In this document: in pieces, positions 44,733 to 53,644 of the stretch
Numbering within the stretch: the stretch's first letter is position 1
How the letters are laid out: the number at the start of each line of letters is the position of its first letter
Origin: Ignavibacteriaceae bacterium
GTDB taxonomy: Bacteria > Bacteroidota > Ignavibacteria > Ignavibacteriales > Ignavibacteriaceae
NCBI GenBank assembly: GCA_013388545.1
Contig: JACAFB010000031.1
Span: 1 to 64,000 of the forward strand
Length of the DNA stretch: 64,000 nt
Direction: 5' to 3'
Notes under the pieces: generated by a model
The model's database searches: none
The model's input: only the letters and a program-made list of their open reading frames with translations
What the model was told of the DNA's origin: nothing
Program-made: the position numbers and the translations under genes

Positions 44733-45756
44733 TCCTGATGAATTTAAATAGTTCGAGAGAACAAATAGAAAAAGTGAAAGAAAAAATTATTCAGAATCAG
44801 TGCACCCCTCACGAAATCCCTGGCAGCAGCAAACTCGCAATAGGCATCACGGGTCCAACCAATAGATTGAATACTGAGGATTTCATCAGGTTAGATTCTG
44901 TTGACGATGTCGTGAGAGTATCCAAGCCATACAAGCTTGTAAGTCGTGAGATGAAGAAAGAAAACACAATAATCAGCATTGGCAACCAGCACATCGGATC
45001 AGCTGAGCTTGTTTTAATTGCAGGACCTTGTTCAGTTGAAAGCCGGGATCAGATATTTGAAATTGCCGGACAACTAAAAGAATTGGGAATAAAATTTCTC
45101 AGAGCAGGTGCTTATAAACCACGTACAAGTCCTTACTCATTTCAGGGATTAAAGGAAAAAGGATTACAATATCTGCAGGAAGTAAAAAAGAGCTTAATAT
45201 GTTCATAGTTACTGAAGCAAAAGACACACAAACACTTCCCTTGATTGAAGAGGTAGCGGACATTATTCAGATTGGAGCGAGAAATATGCAGAATTTTTCA
45301 CTTCTTGAAGAAGCAGGAAAAATTAAAAAACCTGTTCTTCTAAAGCGAGGAATGGCAGCAACTATTGAGGATTTGCTTATGAGTGCGGAATATCTCTTAT
45401 CACAGGGAAATTACAATGTAATTCTATGCGAGCGGGGAATCAGAACTTTCGAAACTCATACAAGGAACACACTTGATCTCAATGCCATTCCAGTAATTAA
45501 AAAACATTCTCATTTGCCGATTATAGTAGATCCTTCTCACGGAATTGGTTTGGCTGATAAAGTTCCTGCAATGGCGCTTGCTTCAATAGCTTGTGGTTCA
45601 GATGGTTTGATAATTGAAGTTCACTCTCATCCGGAATCTGCTTTGTCAGACGGAGCTCAGTCTTTATCACCTCAGGTATTTAAAGTGCTGCTTGAAAAAA
45701 TAAAACTCTTGTCGGCAGTTGTTGATAGAAAGGTAAACCTAAATGGTAACAGCTAA
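44726..45756 (+). CDS. aroF: DAHP synthase (3-deoxy-7-phosphoheptulonate synthase), split by a -1 frame change
   Basis: First enzyme of the shikimate pathway, type I-beta, with an N-terminal ferredoxin-like regulatory domain (1-75) and a TIM barrel (IAGPCSVE 98-105, [16 protein letters not shown] 126-141). The 0 frame runs from 44726 to a stop at 45206-45208 (160 aa). The rest of the barrel ([31 protein letters not shown]) is in the -1 frame, open through 45199 to 45756. Joining at 45184-45190 gives about 343 aa with no gap against the family as I recall it ([15 protein letters not shown]). The 160-aa product alone would lack half the active site. Overlaps trpF by 7 nt and trpB by 14 nt. Confidence 0.85.
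45184..45190 (+). other. Candidate -1 slippery heptamer in aroF
   Basis: A_AAA_AAG in the zero-frame phasing GTA AAA AAG, the same heptamer and phase as the E. coli dnaX shift site. A -1 slip restores the full DAHP synthase frame (next codon GAG at 45190). The zero frame stops 18 nt later. AGGA occurs 4 nt upstream, closer than the usual stimulatory spacing, and no strong downstream hairpin is evident. A one-base loss from an A7 run (mutation or sequencing error) would look identical. Confidence 0.5.
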
Positions 45757-46951
45757 TAACTATTCTTTTCCTGATTATCGGGGAAGATTTGGAAAATTCG
45801 GTGGAAGATTTGTCCCTGAAACATTAATCGAACCCTTAAATGAACTTGAAGAAAAATATCTCCGGATAAAGGACGATATTGACTTTAAAGATCAACTATT
45901 CAAATTGAACAGCAGTTATTCGGGAAGACCAACTCCCCTTACTTTTGCAGAAAGATTGACGGCTCATTTTGGCCGTGCTAAAATTTATTTAAAGAGAGAA
46001 GATTTATGTCACACAGGTGCACATAAAATTAACAATGCCCTTGGACAAGTTTTACTTGCGAAACTTTTAGGCAAGAAAAGAATCATTGCCGAAACCGGAG
46101 CCGGGCAGCACGGAGTTGCCACTGCTACAGTTTGTGCAAAGTTTGGTTTAAAATGCGTGGTTTACATGGGTGAAGAAGATATTGAACGTCAGAATTTAAA
46201 TGTTTTCAGAATGAAATTGTTAGGTGCAGAAGTTATCCCGGTTTCATCCGGAAGTAAAACATTGAAAGATGCTACCAATGAAGCTATTCGTGATTGGGTT
46301 TCAAATGTTTACGACACTTACTACATAATTGGATCAGTTGTTGGGCCTCACCCTTATCCAATGATTGTTAGAGATTTCCAAAGTATCATTGGCAAAGAAA
46401 CTGAATCACAAATTCTTTCACTGGAGAAAAAACTTCCTGATTACATTATCGCCTGCGTGGGAGGAGGAAGCAATGCAATTGGAATTTTTCATCCGTTTAT
46501 TGGACGCGGACCAAAGTTAATTGGAATTGAAGCTGCCGGTTTGGGATTAAAAACCTCAAAACATTGTGCAACTTTAACCCTGGGATCGGAAGGAATTTTC
46601 CAAGGAATGAAAACCTATCTTCTTCAGAATGAGTTTGGGCAAATATCTGAGGTGCATTCGATTTCTGCCGGTCTTGATTATCCCGGTGTGGGGCCCGAAC
46701 ATAGCTTTTTAAAGGATGAATTAATCGCGATATATGAATCTGCAACAGATGACGAGGCTCTTGAGGCAGCAATTCTTTTATCACAAACTGAAGGAATAAT
46801 TCCTGCACTCGAAACTGCACACGCGTTTGCCTATCTGAAAAAACTTATACCACAAACAACAGAGAAAGAAATTGTTGTTGTTAACCTCTCTGGCAGAGGC
46901 GATAAAGATTTGAATACCATTCAAAAACAGCTGGGAAATATCTTTAAATGA
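45743..46951 (+). CDS. trpB: Tryptophan synthase beta chain
   Basis: PLP enzyme that condenses indole with serine, 402 aa. [16 protein letters not shown] is the family start; [15 protein letters not shown] holds the PLP lysine (Lys95), [17 protein letters not shown], the phosphate-binding GGGSNAIG and the C-terminal LSGRGDKDL follow. This is TrpB1-type, the form that works with TrpA. It overlaps the DAHP synthase reading frame by 14 nt and trpA by 4 nt. Confidence 0.98.
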   Translation: MVTANNYSFPDYRGRFGKFGGRFVPETLIEPLNELEEKYLRIKDDIDFKDQLFKLNSSYSGRPTPLTFAERLTAHFGRAKIYLKREDLCHTGAHKINNALGQVLLAKLLGKKRIIAETGAGQHGVATATVCAKFGLKCVVYMGEEDIERQNLNVFRMKLLGAEVIPVSSGSKTLKDATNEAIRDWVSNVYDTYYIIGSVVGPHPYPMIVRDFQSIIGKETESQILSLEKKLPDYIIACVGGGSNAIGIFHPFIGRGPKLIGIEAAGLGLKTSKHCATLTLGSEGIFQGMKTYLLQNEFGQISEVHSISAGLDYPGVGPEHSFLKDELIAIYESATDDEALEAAILLSQTEGIIPALETAHAFAYLKKLIPQTTEKEIVVVNLSGRGDKDLNTIQKQLGNIFK

Positions 46952-47739
46952 ATTTTATATCAGGTTATATTAAAAATAAACTGGACAACAGTGAAAAGAT
47001 TTTATCGGTTTTCCTGACAAGCGGTTTTCCGGATTTAAATTCGTTTCCTGTTCTTGCCGAAGGAACTCTAAATTCAGGCGCTGACATTTTAGAAATTGGT
47101 ATTCCGTTTAGTGATCCTCTTGCAGATGGACCAACGATACAGGCTTCTTCGCAAATAGCCTTAAATAACGGCGCTAACATAAAAAAAACACTTGATTTTG
47201 TCAGGCAATTAAGAAAAGCAACCGATAAGCCGATAATTCTGATGGGTTATGCTAATCCCATTTTTAAGTATGGAAGAGAAAAGTTTGCTAAAGACTGCAC
47301 AGATGCCGGTGTTAATGGATTGATCCTTCCGGATATTCCATTAGAAGAGTATGAAGATTTTTATCAGAGTTATTTTAAGGATCTTGAAGTTATATTGCTT
47401 GCAACTCCTACGACCAGAGTAGAAAGACTTATAAAGATAGATGAAATCAGTCAAGGATTTGTTTATTATGTAAGTATGACCGCAACAACAGGGAAAAAAT
47501 TCATAAGTGATTCAACTACTCTTGAACCTTTAATTTTGGCTTCAAGAACCATTCGAAAAAACAAGATGCTGGTTGGATTTGGAATATCAAGTCAACAAGA
47601 TGCAAAAGCAGTTGTTCCTTATTGCAGCGGAGTAATTGTTGGTAGTGCAATAATTAAATCCATAAAAGAATTCAAAGGAGATTTTTCAAAAACCTTTGAC
47701 TTAGTCAGATCAATTAAATCAGCAATAAATCCACTTTAA
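46948..47739 (+). CDS. trpA: Tryptophan synthase alpha chain
   Basis: Cleaves indole-3-glycerol phosphate to indole, which is channelled to TrpB. 263 aa; catalytic Glu49 and Asp60 lie in [18 protein letters not shown], with [24 protein letters not shown] and [11 protein letters not shown]. Last gene of the operon; it starts inside the trpB stop (ATGA). It converges with ridA 8 nt away, and no clear hairpin terminator is seen between them. Confidence 0.98.
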   Translation: MNFISGYIKNKLDNSEKILSVFLTSGFPDLNSFPVLAEGTLNSGADILEIGIPFSDPLADGPTIQASSQIALNNGANIKKTLDFVRQLRKATDKPIILMGYANPIFKYGREKFAKDCTDAGVNGLILPDIPLEEYEDFYQSYFKDLEVILLATPTTRVERLIKIDEISQGFVYYVSMTATTGKKFISDSTTLEPLILASRTIRKNKMLVGFGISSQQDAKAVVPYCSGVIVGSAIIKSIKEFKGDFSKTFDLVRSIKSAINPL

Positions 47740-47747
47740 TTAATTTG

Positions 47748-48206
47748 TTAATTGCTTATTCTTACTATCATTTCAATTTCAACGGCTGAGTTCAAGGGTA
47801 ATGAGTTTACCCCGATAGCGCTTCTGACGTGTTTTCCATTTTCCCCGAATATTTGCACAATTAAATCTGAGGCACCATTTGCAACCTGTGGTTGTGAATA
47901 GAAACCATCAGCACTACTGACAAAAACTGTAAGCTTCAGAATTTCATCTATCCTGTCAAGACTTCCCGCAACAGATTTAATGGCTGCAAGGCAATTTAAT
48001 ACGCAAACTCTTGCTGCTGCTTGTCCCTGTTCAATTGTTAAATCTTTACCGATTTTTCCGGCGTACTTTAATTCTCCTTTAACAATCGGAACCTGCCCTG
48101 ATGTCATTACAAGATTTCCGACTTGTTTAGCAGGGATGTATGATGCGAGCGGTTTAACTAAATCGGGCAGCTCAAACCCAAAGTCAGATATTTTTTCTTC
48201 AATCAT
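47748..48206 (-). CDS. RidA/YjgF family reactive-intermediate deaminase
   Basis: 152-aa member of the RidA superfamily, trimeric cytosolic proteins that hydrolyse reactive enamine/imine intermediates from PLP enzymes. The conserved parts are ASYIPAKQVGNLVMTSGQVP, GQAAARVCVLNCLAAIKSVAG and the C-terminal KHVRSAIGVNSLPLNSAVEIEMI. The longer N-terminus and central region resemble the YjgH/Rid7-like branch, so I give no gene symbol. It is divergent from mazG with a 53-bp gap, and convergent with the trp operon. Confidence 0.9.
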   Translation of the reverse strand: MIEEKISDFGFELPDLVKPLASYIPAKQVGNLVMTSGQVPIVKGELKYAGKIGKDLTIEQGQAAARVCVLNCLAAIKSVAGSLDRIDEILKLTVFVSSADGFYSQPQVANGASDLIVQIFGENGKHVRSAIGVNSLPLNSAVEIEMIVRISN

Positions 48207-48259
48207 TATTTACACCTCAATAGCTGAAATATTTTGGTTAAATTTGAATTATAAATCTT

Positions 48260-49039
48260 ATGGAGAAACATAAAGTTATGACTCAAAGTAAATTTAATGA
48301 TTTTGTTCACATAGTTAAAAAATTAAGAAAAGAATGCCCTTGGGACAAAGAGCAAACAAACGATTCAATTAAGTCGGCAACTATTGAGGAAGCTTATGAA
48401 GTTATTGACGCAATTGAAAATAAAAACTACAATGAGTTAAAAAACGAACTTGGTGATTTGCTTCTTCACGTTGTATTTCACACAGAAATCGCAAGCGAGT
48501 TTGCAAACTTTACAATTGATGATGTGATCGACTCAATATCTGAAAAACTAATTCGCCGCCATCCACACGTTTTTGGTAATGTGAAAGTTTCCGGTTCGGA
48601 AGAAGTAAAAAAAAATTGGGAAGAAATTAAAATGAGTGAAGGACGAGAATCATTACTTGATGGTGTTCCTGAAGTATTACCAGCACTGCAAAGAGCGCAC
48701 CGTCTTCAGGAAAAAGCAGCAAAGGTTGGATTTGATTGGGAGAAAAAGGAGGATGTTTGGAACAAGGTGCTAGAAGAAATCCGTGAAATGCATGATATGG
48801 AAAAAGAAAATGATCATCAAAGGCTTGAAGACGAAGCGGGCGATGTTCTTTTTGCACTTGTAAACTACCTGAGATTTCTTGGTATTAATCCTGAAAATGC
48901 ATTGAGAAGAACAAATATAAAGTTTATAAAAAGGTTTTCATACATTGAAAAGAGAATTAAGGCACAAGGCAGAAAGCTGAGTGATTCAAATCTTGAAGAA
49001 ATGGATAAACTCTGGAATGAAAGCAAGGCTTATATTTAA
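48260..49039 (+). CDS. mazG: Nucleoside triphosphate pyrophosphohydrolase MazG
   Basis: House-cleaning NTP pyrophosphohydrolase, 259 aa with two MazG domains. The first has CPWDKEQTNDSI, EEAYEVIDAI and the metal-binding ELGDLLLHVVFH; the second has EDEAGDVLFALVNYLRFLGINPE. The GVPEVLPALQRAHRLQEKAAKVGFDW linker is characteristic. The ATG at 48260 is preceded by TAAATTTG (48239-48246), a possible -7 element; a second ATG six codons on is an alternative start. Confidence 0.96.
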   Translation: MEKHKVMTQSKFNDFVHIVKKLRKECPWDKEQTNDSIKSATIEEAYEVIDAIENKNYNELKNELGDLLLHVVFHTEIASEFANFTIDDVIDSISEKLIRRHPHVFGNVKVSGSEEVKKNWEEIKMSEGRESLLDGVPEVLPALQRAHRLQEKAAKVGFDWEKKEDVWNKVLEEIREMHDMEKENDHQRLEDEAGDVLFALVNYLRFLGINPENALRRTNIKFIKRFSYIEKRIKAQGRKLSDSNLEEMDKLWNESKAYI

Positions 49040-49049
49040 ACTATACCGA

Positions 49050-50015
49050 TCAGGATTTACCCGAACCGTTATTATATTTTTCGTATGCATCGATAATATC
49101 TTTGACAAGTTTATGCCGTACAACATCTGACTTATCAAAATAGACAAATCCAACCCCTTCAATACTACTTAATATTTCTTTTGCCTGGATAAGTCCACTC
49201 AAAGTTTTACTCGGAAGATCGATCTGAGTGATGTCTCCGGTAACAATTGCTTTCGAATTTGCACCAAGGCGGGTTAAAAACATTTTCATTTGCATTGCAG
49301 TTGCATTTTGTGCTTCATCAAGTATAACAAAGGAATTATTGATAGTTCTTCCGCGCATATAGGCAAGAGGCACAATTTCTACAATTTTCTTCTCAATGTA
49401 ATTTTTCAGTTTTTCTGATGGCATCATATCATCAAGTGCATCATAAAGAGGACGAAGATATGGATCAATTTTCTCTCTGAAATCACCGGGTAAAAAACCA
49501 AGACTTTCACCCGCCTCAACTGCGGGTCGTGCCAGTACTATACGGTTAACAATCCCCTTCTTTAAAGCTGCCACAGCTAATGCGACGGCAAGATAAGTTT
49601 TCCCGGTGCCTGCTGGTCCGATTACAAAACAAATATCATTTTTTTGAGCAGCTTTCAGGAAGCGAAGCTGACCTGTTGTTTTTGCTTTTATTACTTCATT
49701 CTTCGTATAAAGTACAATTGAATCAAATTCTTTACTGTCAATAATTTCCTTACCCTCAATAGTGAGATTCAAAATTGTTTCAACATCCGATTGAGTAAGC
49801 TTGCCGCTTGTGTTCAGTACATAAACCATTTCTTTTACAACCTTCTCAATCATCTCAACTTCTTCAAGAACACCTTTGAAAGTGAAAGAATCTCCACGAA
49901 CGATTATTGAAGCGTTAAATCTATCTTCAAGTACTTTAAGGTTTGTGTCATTAAAACCCAGCAAAGATTGTAAATCTACATTTTCAAGTGTTAATCTTTT
50001 TTCTGCTACAGTCAT
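49050..50015 (-). CDS. PhoH family ATPase
   Basis: Cytosolic P-loop protein of the PhoH/YbeZ type, 321 aa. A small KH-like N-terminal part (10-70) precedes the ATPase with Walker A GPAGTGKT (133-140), RPAVEAGESLGFLPGD, the Walker B-like FVILDEAQNAT and GDITQIDLP. YbeZ-type proteins work with the RNase YbeY in RNA handling; YbeY is not in this window. Converges on mazG; a strong hairpin lies upstream, between it and the LysM gene. Confidence 0.94.
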   Translation of the reverse strand: MTVAEKRLTLENVDLQSLLGFNDTNLKVLEDRFNASIIVRGDSFTFKGVLEEVEMIEKVVKEMVYVLNTSGKLTQSDVETILNLTIEGKEIIDSKEFDSIVLYTKNEVIKAKTTGQLRFLKAAQKNDICFVIGPAGTGKTYLAVALAVAALKKGIVNRIVLARPAVEAGESLGFLPGDFREKIDPYLRPLYDALDDMMPSEKLKNYIEKKIVEIVPLAYMRGRTINNSFVILDEAQNATAMQMKMFLTRLGANSKAIVTGDITQIDLPSKTLSGLIQAKEILSSIEGVGFVYFDKSDVVRHKLVKDIIDAYEKYNNGSGKS

Positions 50016-50034
50016 ATTCTTATGGTTTAAATGT

Positions 50035-50070
50035 AAAAACCCCTATCATAATTAAATGATAAGGGTTTTT
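50035..50070. terminator. Intrinsic terminator hairpin downstream of the LysM gene
   Basis: 15-nt arms at 50035-50049 and 50056-50070 with one internal mismatch, a 6-nt loop and A/T tracts on both sides, so it works on either strand (AAAAACCC...GGGTTTTT). It follows the LysM gene by 34 nt and precedes phoH, and should separate the two minus-strand transcripts. Confidence 0.82.
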
Positions 50071-50103
50071 CCTTAAAATAATTACACATCAAAACTCAGA
50101 AGA

Positions 50104-50778
50104 TTATTGAACCGGTGCCGGCTTATAATTCTTTCTGATCTTATCGTACTTTGCTTTTTCTTCTTCAGTAAGATTTGGAATTTTGAAAATCTGCTTTGGA
50201 TAAATAAGATCAGGGTTCTTAATCTGATCTCTGTTTGCCTTGTAAATCATTGGCCAGGCAAACGGATTACCGTAGTGTTCTTTCTTTTTAGCGATACCCC
50301 AAAGGTGATCGCCTTTAACAACTGTATACATTATTTCCTTAGGTTCTTCAATCCAGTTGTCAAGAAGCTTCTGCATCTGGTTGTGAACTTTATCGAAAAA
50401 TTCCGGCAGAGCACTAATCTTGTTCATCTTAAGAGCATTAAGGTCAACCTGCCTGTCGGCTTTAGGACCTTCTTTTCTTTTAATCTTACCGTCTAATTCA
50501 TTAACGGCTTTTCTGAAATTATCAATATCAGATTTTGTGGCGCCAACCATTTCATAAAGTTCGTTCATACAATCTTCATATGGCTGGATTTCCATTGAGC
50601 GTAAATTACTGACTTCACCCTGAAGGGTTTTCAATTCCTGGGTGAGCATTTCTTTTTTATCTTTCAGCCTTTTCATCTCGGCTTGCCATTCTTCCTCAGT
50701 CATTTCCTGAGCAACAATGCAGGTAGAGAAAAGAATTAAGAGCGAGAGAACGCTGAATAATTTTATGTTTAATTTCAT
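50104..50778 (-). CDS. Secreted coiled-coil protein with C-terminal LysM domain
   Basis: 224 aa: signal peptide (1-23), a charged helical/coiled-coil region (25-60), and a LysM domain at about 150-201 (YTVVKGDHLWGIAKKKEHYGN ... NRDQIKNPDLIYPKQIFKIP) that should bind peptidoglycan. A short Lys/Pro-rich tail ends the protein. It likely sits in the periplasm attached to the cell wall. The next gene upstream encodes a coiled-coil lipoprotein, and the two may act together as an outer-membrane/cell-wall link, which is inference. Followed by a strong terminator. Confidence 0.88.
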   Translation of the reverse strand: MKLNIKLFSVLSLLILFSTCIVAQEMTEEEWQAEMKRLKDKKEMLTQELKTLQGEVSNLRSMEIQPYEDCMNELYEMVGATKSDIDNFRKAVNELDGKIKRKEGPKADRQVDLNALKMNKISALPEFFDKVHNQMQKLLDNWIEEPKEIMYTVVKGDHLWGIAKKKEHYGNPFAWPMIYKANRDQIKNPDLIYPKQIFKIPNLTEEEKAKYDKIRKNYKPAPVQ

Positions 50779-50816
50779 TTATTTTCCTCCGAATTCAAAT
50801 TAAAAATTCATAAAAA

Positions 50817-51092
50817 TTATTTAGGTAATTTTTGAAGATTAGCCTGTGTTTGTTGTTTCTCTTTTTCACACTGAGCTAATTTCAAATTTTTCTCTTGTAT
50901 CTCTTTCTCTAACCGAGATTTTTCTTCCTTTAAAGCCTGAACTTCATCTTCCAGAGATTTAACCTCATTCCTGAGATTATTTAACTCTGCAATCTGAGCC
51001 TCACTTAATCCGCCGCAGCTGCTTAATATTAAAGCCGTTACCGCAAAAAAAGTGATAAATAAAGAGTTTCTCACAATTTTGAGTATTTTCAT
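50817..51092 (-). CDS. Coiled-coil lipoprotein
   Basis: 91 aa from the ATG at 51092, which has a good Shine-Dalgarno (GGAGG, 7 nt before). Signal peptide with lipobox LSSC, Cys at about residue 25, then an almost continuous heptad coiled coil (LNNLRNEVKSLEDEVQALKEE) to the end. It resembles Lpp-type or similar small periplasmic lipoproteins in design, although not by sequence. It precedes the LysM protein gene by 38 nt on the same strand. Confidence 0.85.
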   Translation of the reverse strand: MKILKIVRNSLFITFFAVTALILSSCGGLSEAQIAELNNLRNEVKSLEDEVQALKEEKSRLEKEIQEKNLKLAQCEKEKQQTQANLQKLPK

Positions 51093-51202
51093 AAGGTAAC
51101 CTCCAATCATTGGTTAATGTTTACACTGGAAATATATCATAATAGCAAAAGATTTTCAAATTAAGGTTCAATTAATAATTAAAATATAATTTTTCCCACT
51201 TT

Positions 51203-51883
51203 TTATATTAACCTTCGTTCAACAAAACTTGTAAAATTATTACCCCCAACTATTAAATGATCAAAAACCGGGATTTCAAGTATCTTTCCGGCTTCGACGA
51301 GTTTTTTTGTTATTTGAATGTCTTCATTGCTTGGTTCAATGTTTCCGCTTGGGTGGTTGTGAATAAAAATTACACTGGCGGCAGATAGTTCAATTGCTGT
51401 TTTAAAGACTTCCCTTGGATGAACAACACTTGAATTAAGATTACCAATAGAAATTGTTTCGTACTTAATGATCTTGTTTGCGGAATTTAAGCATACAACT
51501 ATAAACTGCTCTTTAAGCTCATCACGAAGTCGAGGAATAAAATACTCGGCAATATCTGCTGGCGAGGTTATTTTCTTGTTTAATAACCATTTTTCTTTCG
51601 AATCAATTCGCCGAACTAATTCAAAAGCAGCAACTAACGTAGCAGCCTTATCCCTTCCGATACCCGCAGTTTTAATTAAATACGAATGGGACTTTGAGGC
51701 CAGCACTGATAAATTTCCTTCGCTTTTAATTAAATCCTGCGCAATTTCAATTACTGATTTACCTTTTTTACCGGTTCTAAGAAGAATAGCAATCAGTTCT
51801 GCGTCAGAGAGATGTTGAGCACCCCTGAGTATTAGTTTTTCACGGGGCCGATCGTCTAACGGAAGATCTTTTACTCCTGGAAT
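51203..51883 (-). CDS. radC: RadC family protein (JAB/MPN domain), non-canonical start
   Basis: DUF2466/RadC protein. The metalloprotease-like JAB domain has HPREVFKTAIELSAASVIFIHNHPSGNIEPSNED (HxHxP...S...D), preceded by the helix-hairpin-helix region KTAGIGRDKAATLVAAFEL. The only ATG/GTG/TTG in frame is a GTG at 51706, which would delete the conserved N-terminus. Reading on upstream gives intact family sequence (GVKDLPLDDRPREKLI, LSDAELIAILLRTG) to a stop at 51901-51899. An ATT at 51883 lies 6 nt after AAGGAG and gives 226 aa, the usual length; a CTG at 51898 overlapping the preceding TGA is the alternative. The family's function is unknown. Confidence 0.88.
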   Translation of the reverse strand: MPGVKDLPLDDRPREKLILRGAQHLSDAELIAILLRTGKKGKSVIEIAQDLIKSEGNLSVLASKSHSYLIKTAGIGRDKAATLVAAFELVRRIDSKEKWLLNKKITSPADIAEYFIPRLRDELKEQFIVVCLNSANKIIKYETISIGNLNSSVVHPREVFKTAIELSAASVIFIHNHPSGNIEPSNEDIQITKKLVEAGKILEIPVFDHLIVGGNNFTSFVERRLI

Positions 51884-51894
51884 TATCTTCTCCT

Positions 51895-53637
51895 TCAGTT
51901 AATGACTTTAAATTTATCTATTAATTCGAAAACACCTTCATTGTACCTGATTACATTTATAAACTTATTAACCCTGTCTTCATCGAACATGATATTGTTA
52001 TGATAGCCAGACTTTATGAAGCCGGATTCCATTTTGAATTTTACACTGAATCTGCCCCCGACAATATTTCTTAAGACAGTTGTAACAAATTCAGCAAGGT
52101 CATAACCATAGAGAACATTCCTGTTGATTTCAATACCTGTTCTTTCAAAAAACTTTTTATTGAATTCCGCAAAGAGCGGTTCATTAAAATCAATAAAATA
52201 GTCCGATGAAAAAATCAGATTGTTATTCAGCGAAGTGTAGTTTTCAAGGCCTTTCACCTGAAACCAATCCTGGTCACCATAAATAGGGAGTAAAATTCCA
52301 TTTTGGTATAAGGATGATAAAATAACAGGGGCATCTGATTTATTTACAAGCGGAATATAAATCCCCTCAGCATTTGAAGACTGAGCAGCTATATTTGAAA
52401 TTATGTCTGAAACTGAAATGTTTTTGCTTTGATAAGTTTCTTTAGCTACAATTCTGCCGCCAAGCTTTTCAAACTCTTCAATGAATGAAGCTGCCAGCAG
52501 AGGAGAATATCCTTCAATAGCATTAAGTACAATTATTCTTCTTTTGTTTTCGATATGAAAAATAAACTGAGCCATTCCCTTTCCACGCAGTTTGAAATTT
52601 GGATTTGCCTGGAAAAAATTCCTGTGAAGTGAAACTAAATCATCATCAGTTGCAGTTGGAGAAATTATGGGCAGATTACTTTCTTTGAAAATTTTAAGAG
52701 CAAGTCTAACTTCATCACTATAGACAGGACCAATAATACATTTAACATCAGGATTCGGATCAAGCTCATTTTTAATCTTTAATATTTCCTCCTCATTGCC
52801 TTTCGTATCTCTAATCATCAATCCTATTTTATCTTGGTGCTCTTTATTGAACTGATCAATTGAAAATTTTATTCCTTGAAGAATCTCTTCAGCAGGATTT
52901 TGTTTATCGCTTTGAAAAGGGTCAGTAAGAGGGAACAAAACGGCAACAATATTTTTTTCAGTTATGATTTCATTTTTAAATGATGATAACTCTTCTTTCC
53001 TTCGCCTGGCTTCAATTACTTCTTCACTCTGGGAATAAAACGCAAGTAAATCATCAAACGCCTGGCCAGCTAATGTTATATCTCCTTCAAGTATGTATGC
53101 TTTAGCTGTAAGCAGCAAAGCATAAGATTTGGAATTAGTTTTCTTTAGTTTATCATTTAGCTGTTTTATTTCAGCACTTGAAAGGTAATTCAAACATAAC
53201 TTTTCTAAAGAGAATTTTGCATAGTTCCTATAGAATGGTTGTGCGGACTCTTCGTAAATTCTGAAAAGAGATTCAGCAGACTTAAAGTATTGCTTTTTTT
53301 TCAGCGAGACAGAAGCAAGCATCAGATTTGCTTCATCAATGTATTTACTTTTAGGATGATCTTTCAAAAATTTCTCAAGAACCGAAACCGCTTCATCAAC
53401 TTTATTTTGGAGAATAAAAATCTTTGCGACAAAAATTTTTGACGCCGTGGTTTTTGTGTTGAACTTATAAAAATTCAGCACAAGATTAAATTTATTTAAT
53501 GCCTCAGCAAAGCGCCCCTCGTCATATAGTCTTAATGCCATTTTAAAGTCCTGATCCGGATCTACCTGGGCGAAGCCAGTCAAATAAAAAGCCGCAGTAA
53601 AAACAAGAATATATATTTTTATTTTTTGGGTCAGCAT
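51895..53637 (-). CDS. Periplasmic TPR / leucine-binding-type (Peripla_BP_6) protein, LpoA-like layout
   Basis: About 580 aa: signal peptide (1-24), TPR helices (about 25-215), then a type I periplasmic-binding domain (about 225-575: IVAVLFPLTD, CIIGPVYSDEVRLALKIFKESNLPIISPTATDD, RGKGMAQFIF, GIYIPLVNKSDAPVI). TPR followed by a binding-protein fold is the layout of LpoA, the activator of penicillin-binding protein PBP1A, but no lipobox is seen, so it is not anchored like LpoA. I start at the ATG at 53637; upstream residues overlap the TPR gene. Not linked to transporter genes. Confidence 0.83.
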   Translation of the reverse strand: MLTQKIKIYILVFTAAFYLTGFAQVDPDQDFKMALRLYDEGRFAEALNKFNLVLNFYKFNTKTTASKIFVAKIFILQNKVDEAVSVLEKFLKDHPKSKYIDEANLMLASVSLKKKQYFKSAESLFRIYEESAQPFYRNYAKFSLEKLCLNYLSSAEIKQLNDKLKKTNSKSYALLLTAKAYILEGDITLAGQAFDDLLAFYSQSEEVIEARRRKEELSSFKNEIITEKNIVAVLFPLTDPFQSDKQNPAEEILQGIKFSIDQFNKEHQDKIGLMIRDTKGNEEEILKIKNELDPNPDVKCIIGPVYSDEVRLALKIFKESNLPIISPTATDDDLVSLHRNFFQANPNFKLRGKGMAQFIFHIENKRRIIVLNAIEGYSPLLAASFIEEFEKLGGRIVAKETYQSKNISVSDIISNIAAQSSNAEGIYIPLVNKSDAPVILSSLYQNGILLPIYGDQDWFQVKGLENYTSLNNNLIFSSDYFIDFNEPLFAEFNKKFFERTGIEINRNVLYGYDLAEFVTTVLRNIVGGRFSVKFKMESGFIKSGYHNNIMFDEDRVNKFINVIRYNEGVFELIDKFKVIN

Positions 53638-53644
53638 CAGTATC

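Noticed and set aside
45191-45260. Downstream stimulatory hairpin for the aroF shift site
   Set aside because: Only 4-bp pairings (GCTT/AAGC, CTTC/GAAG) are seen, with no stable stem at the expected distance.
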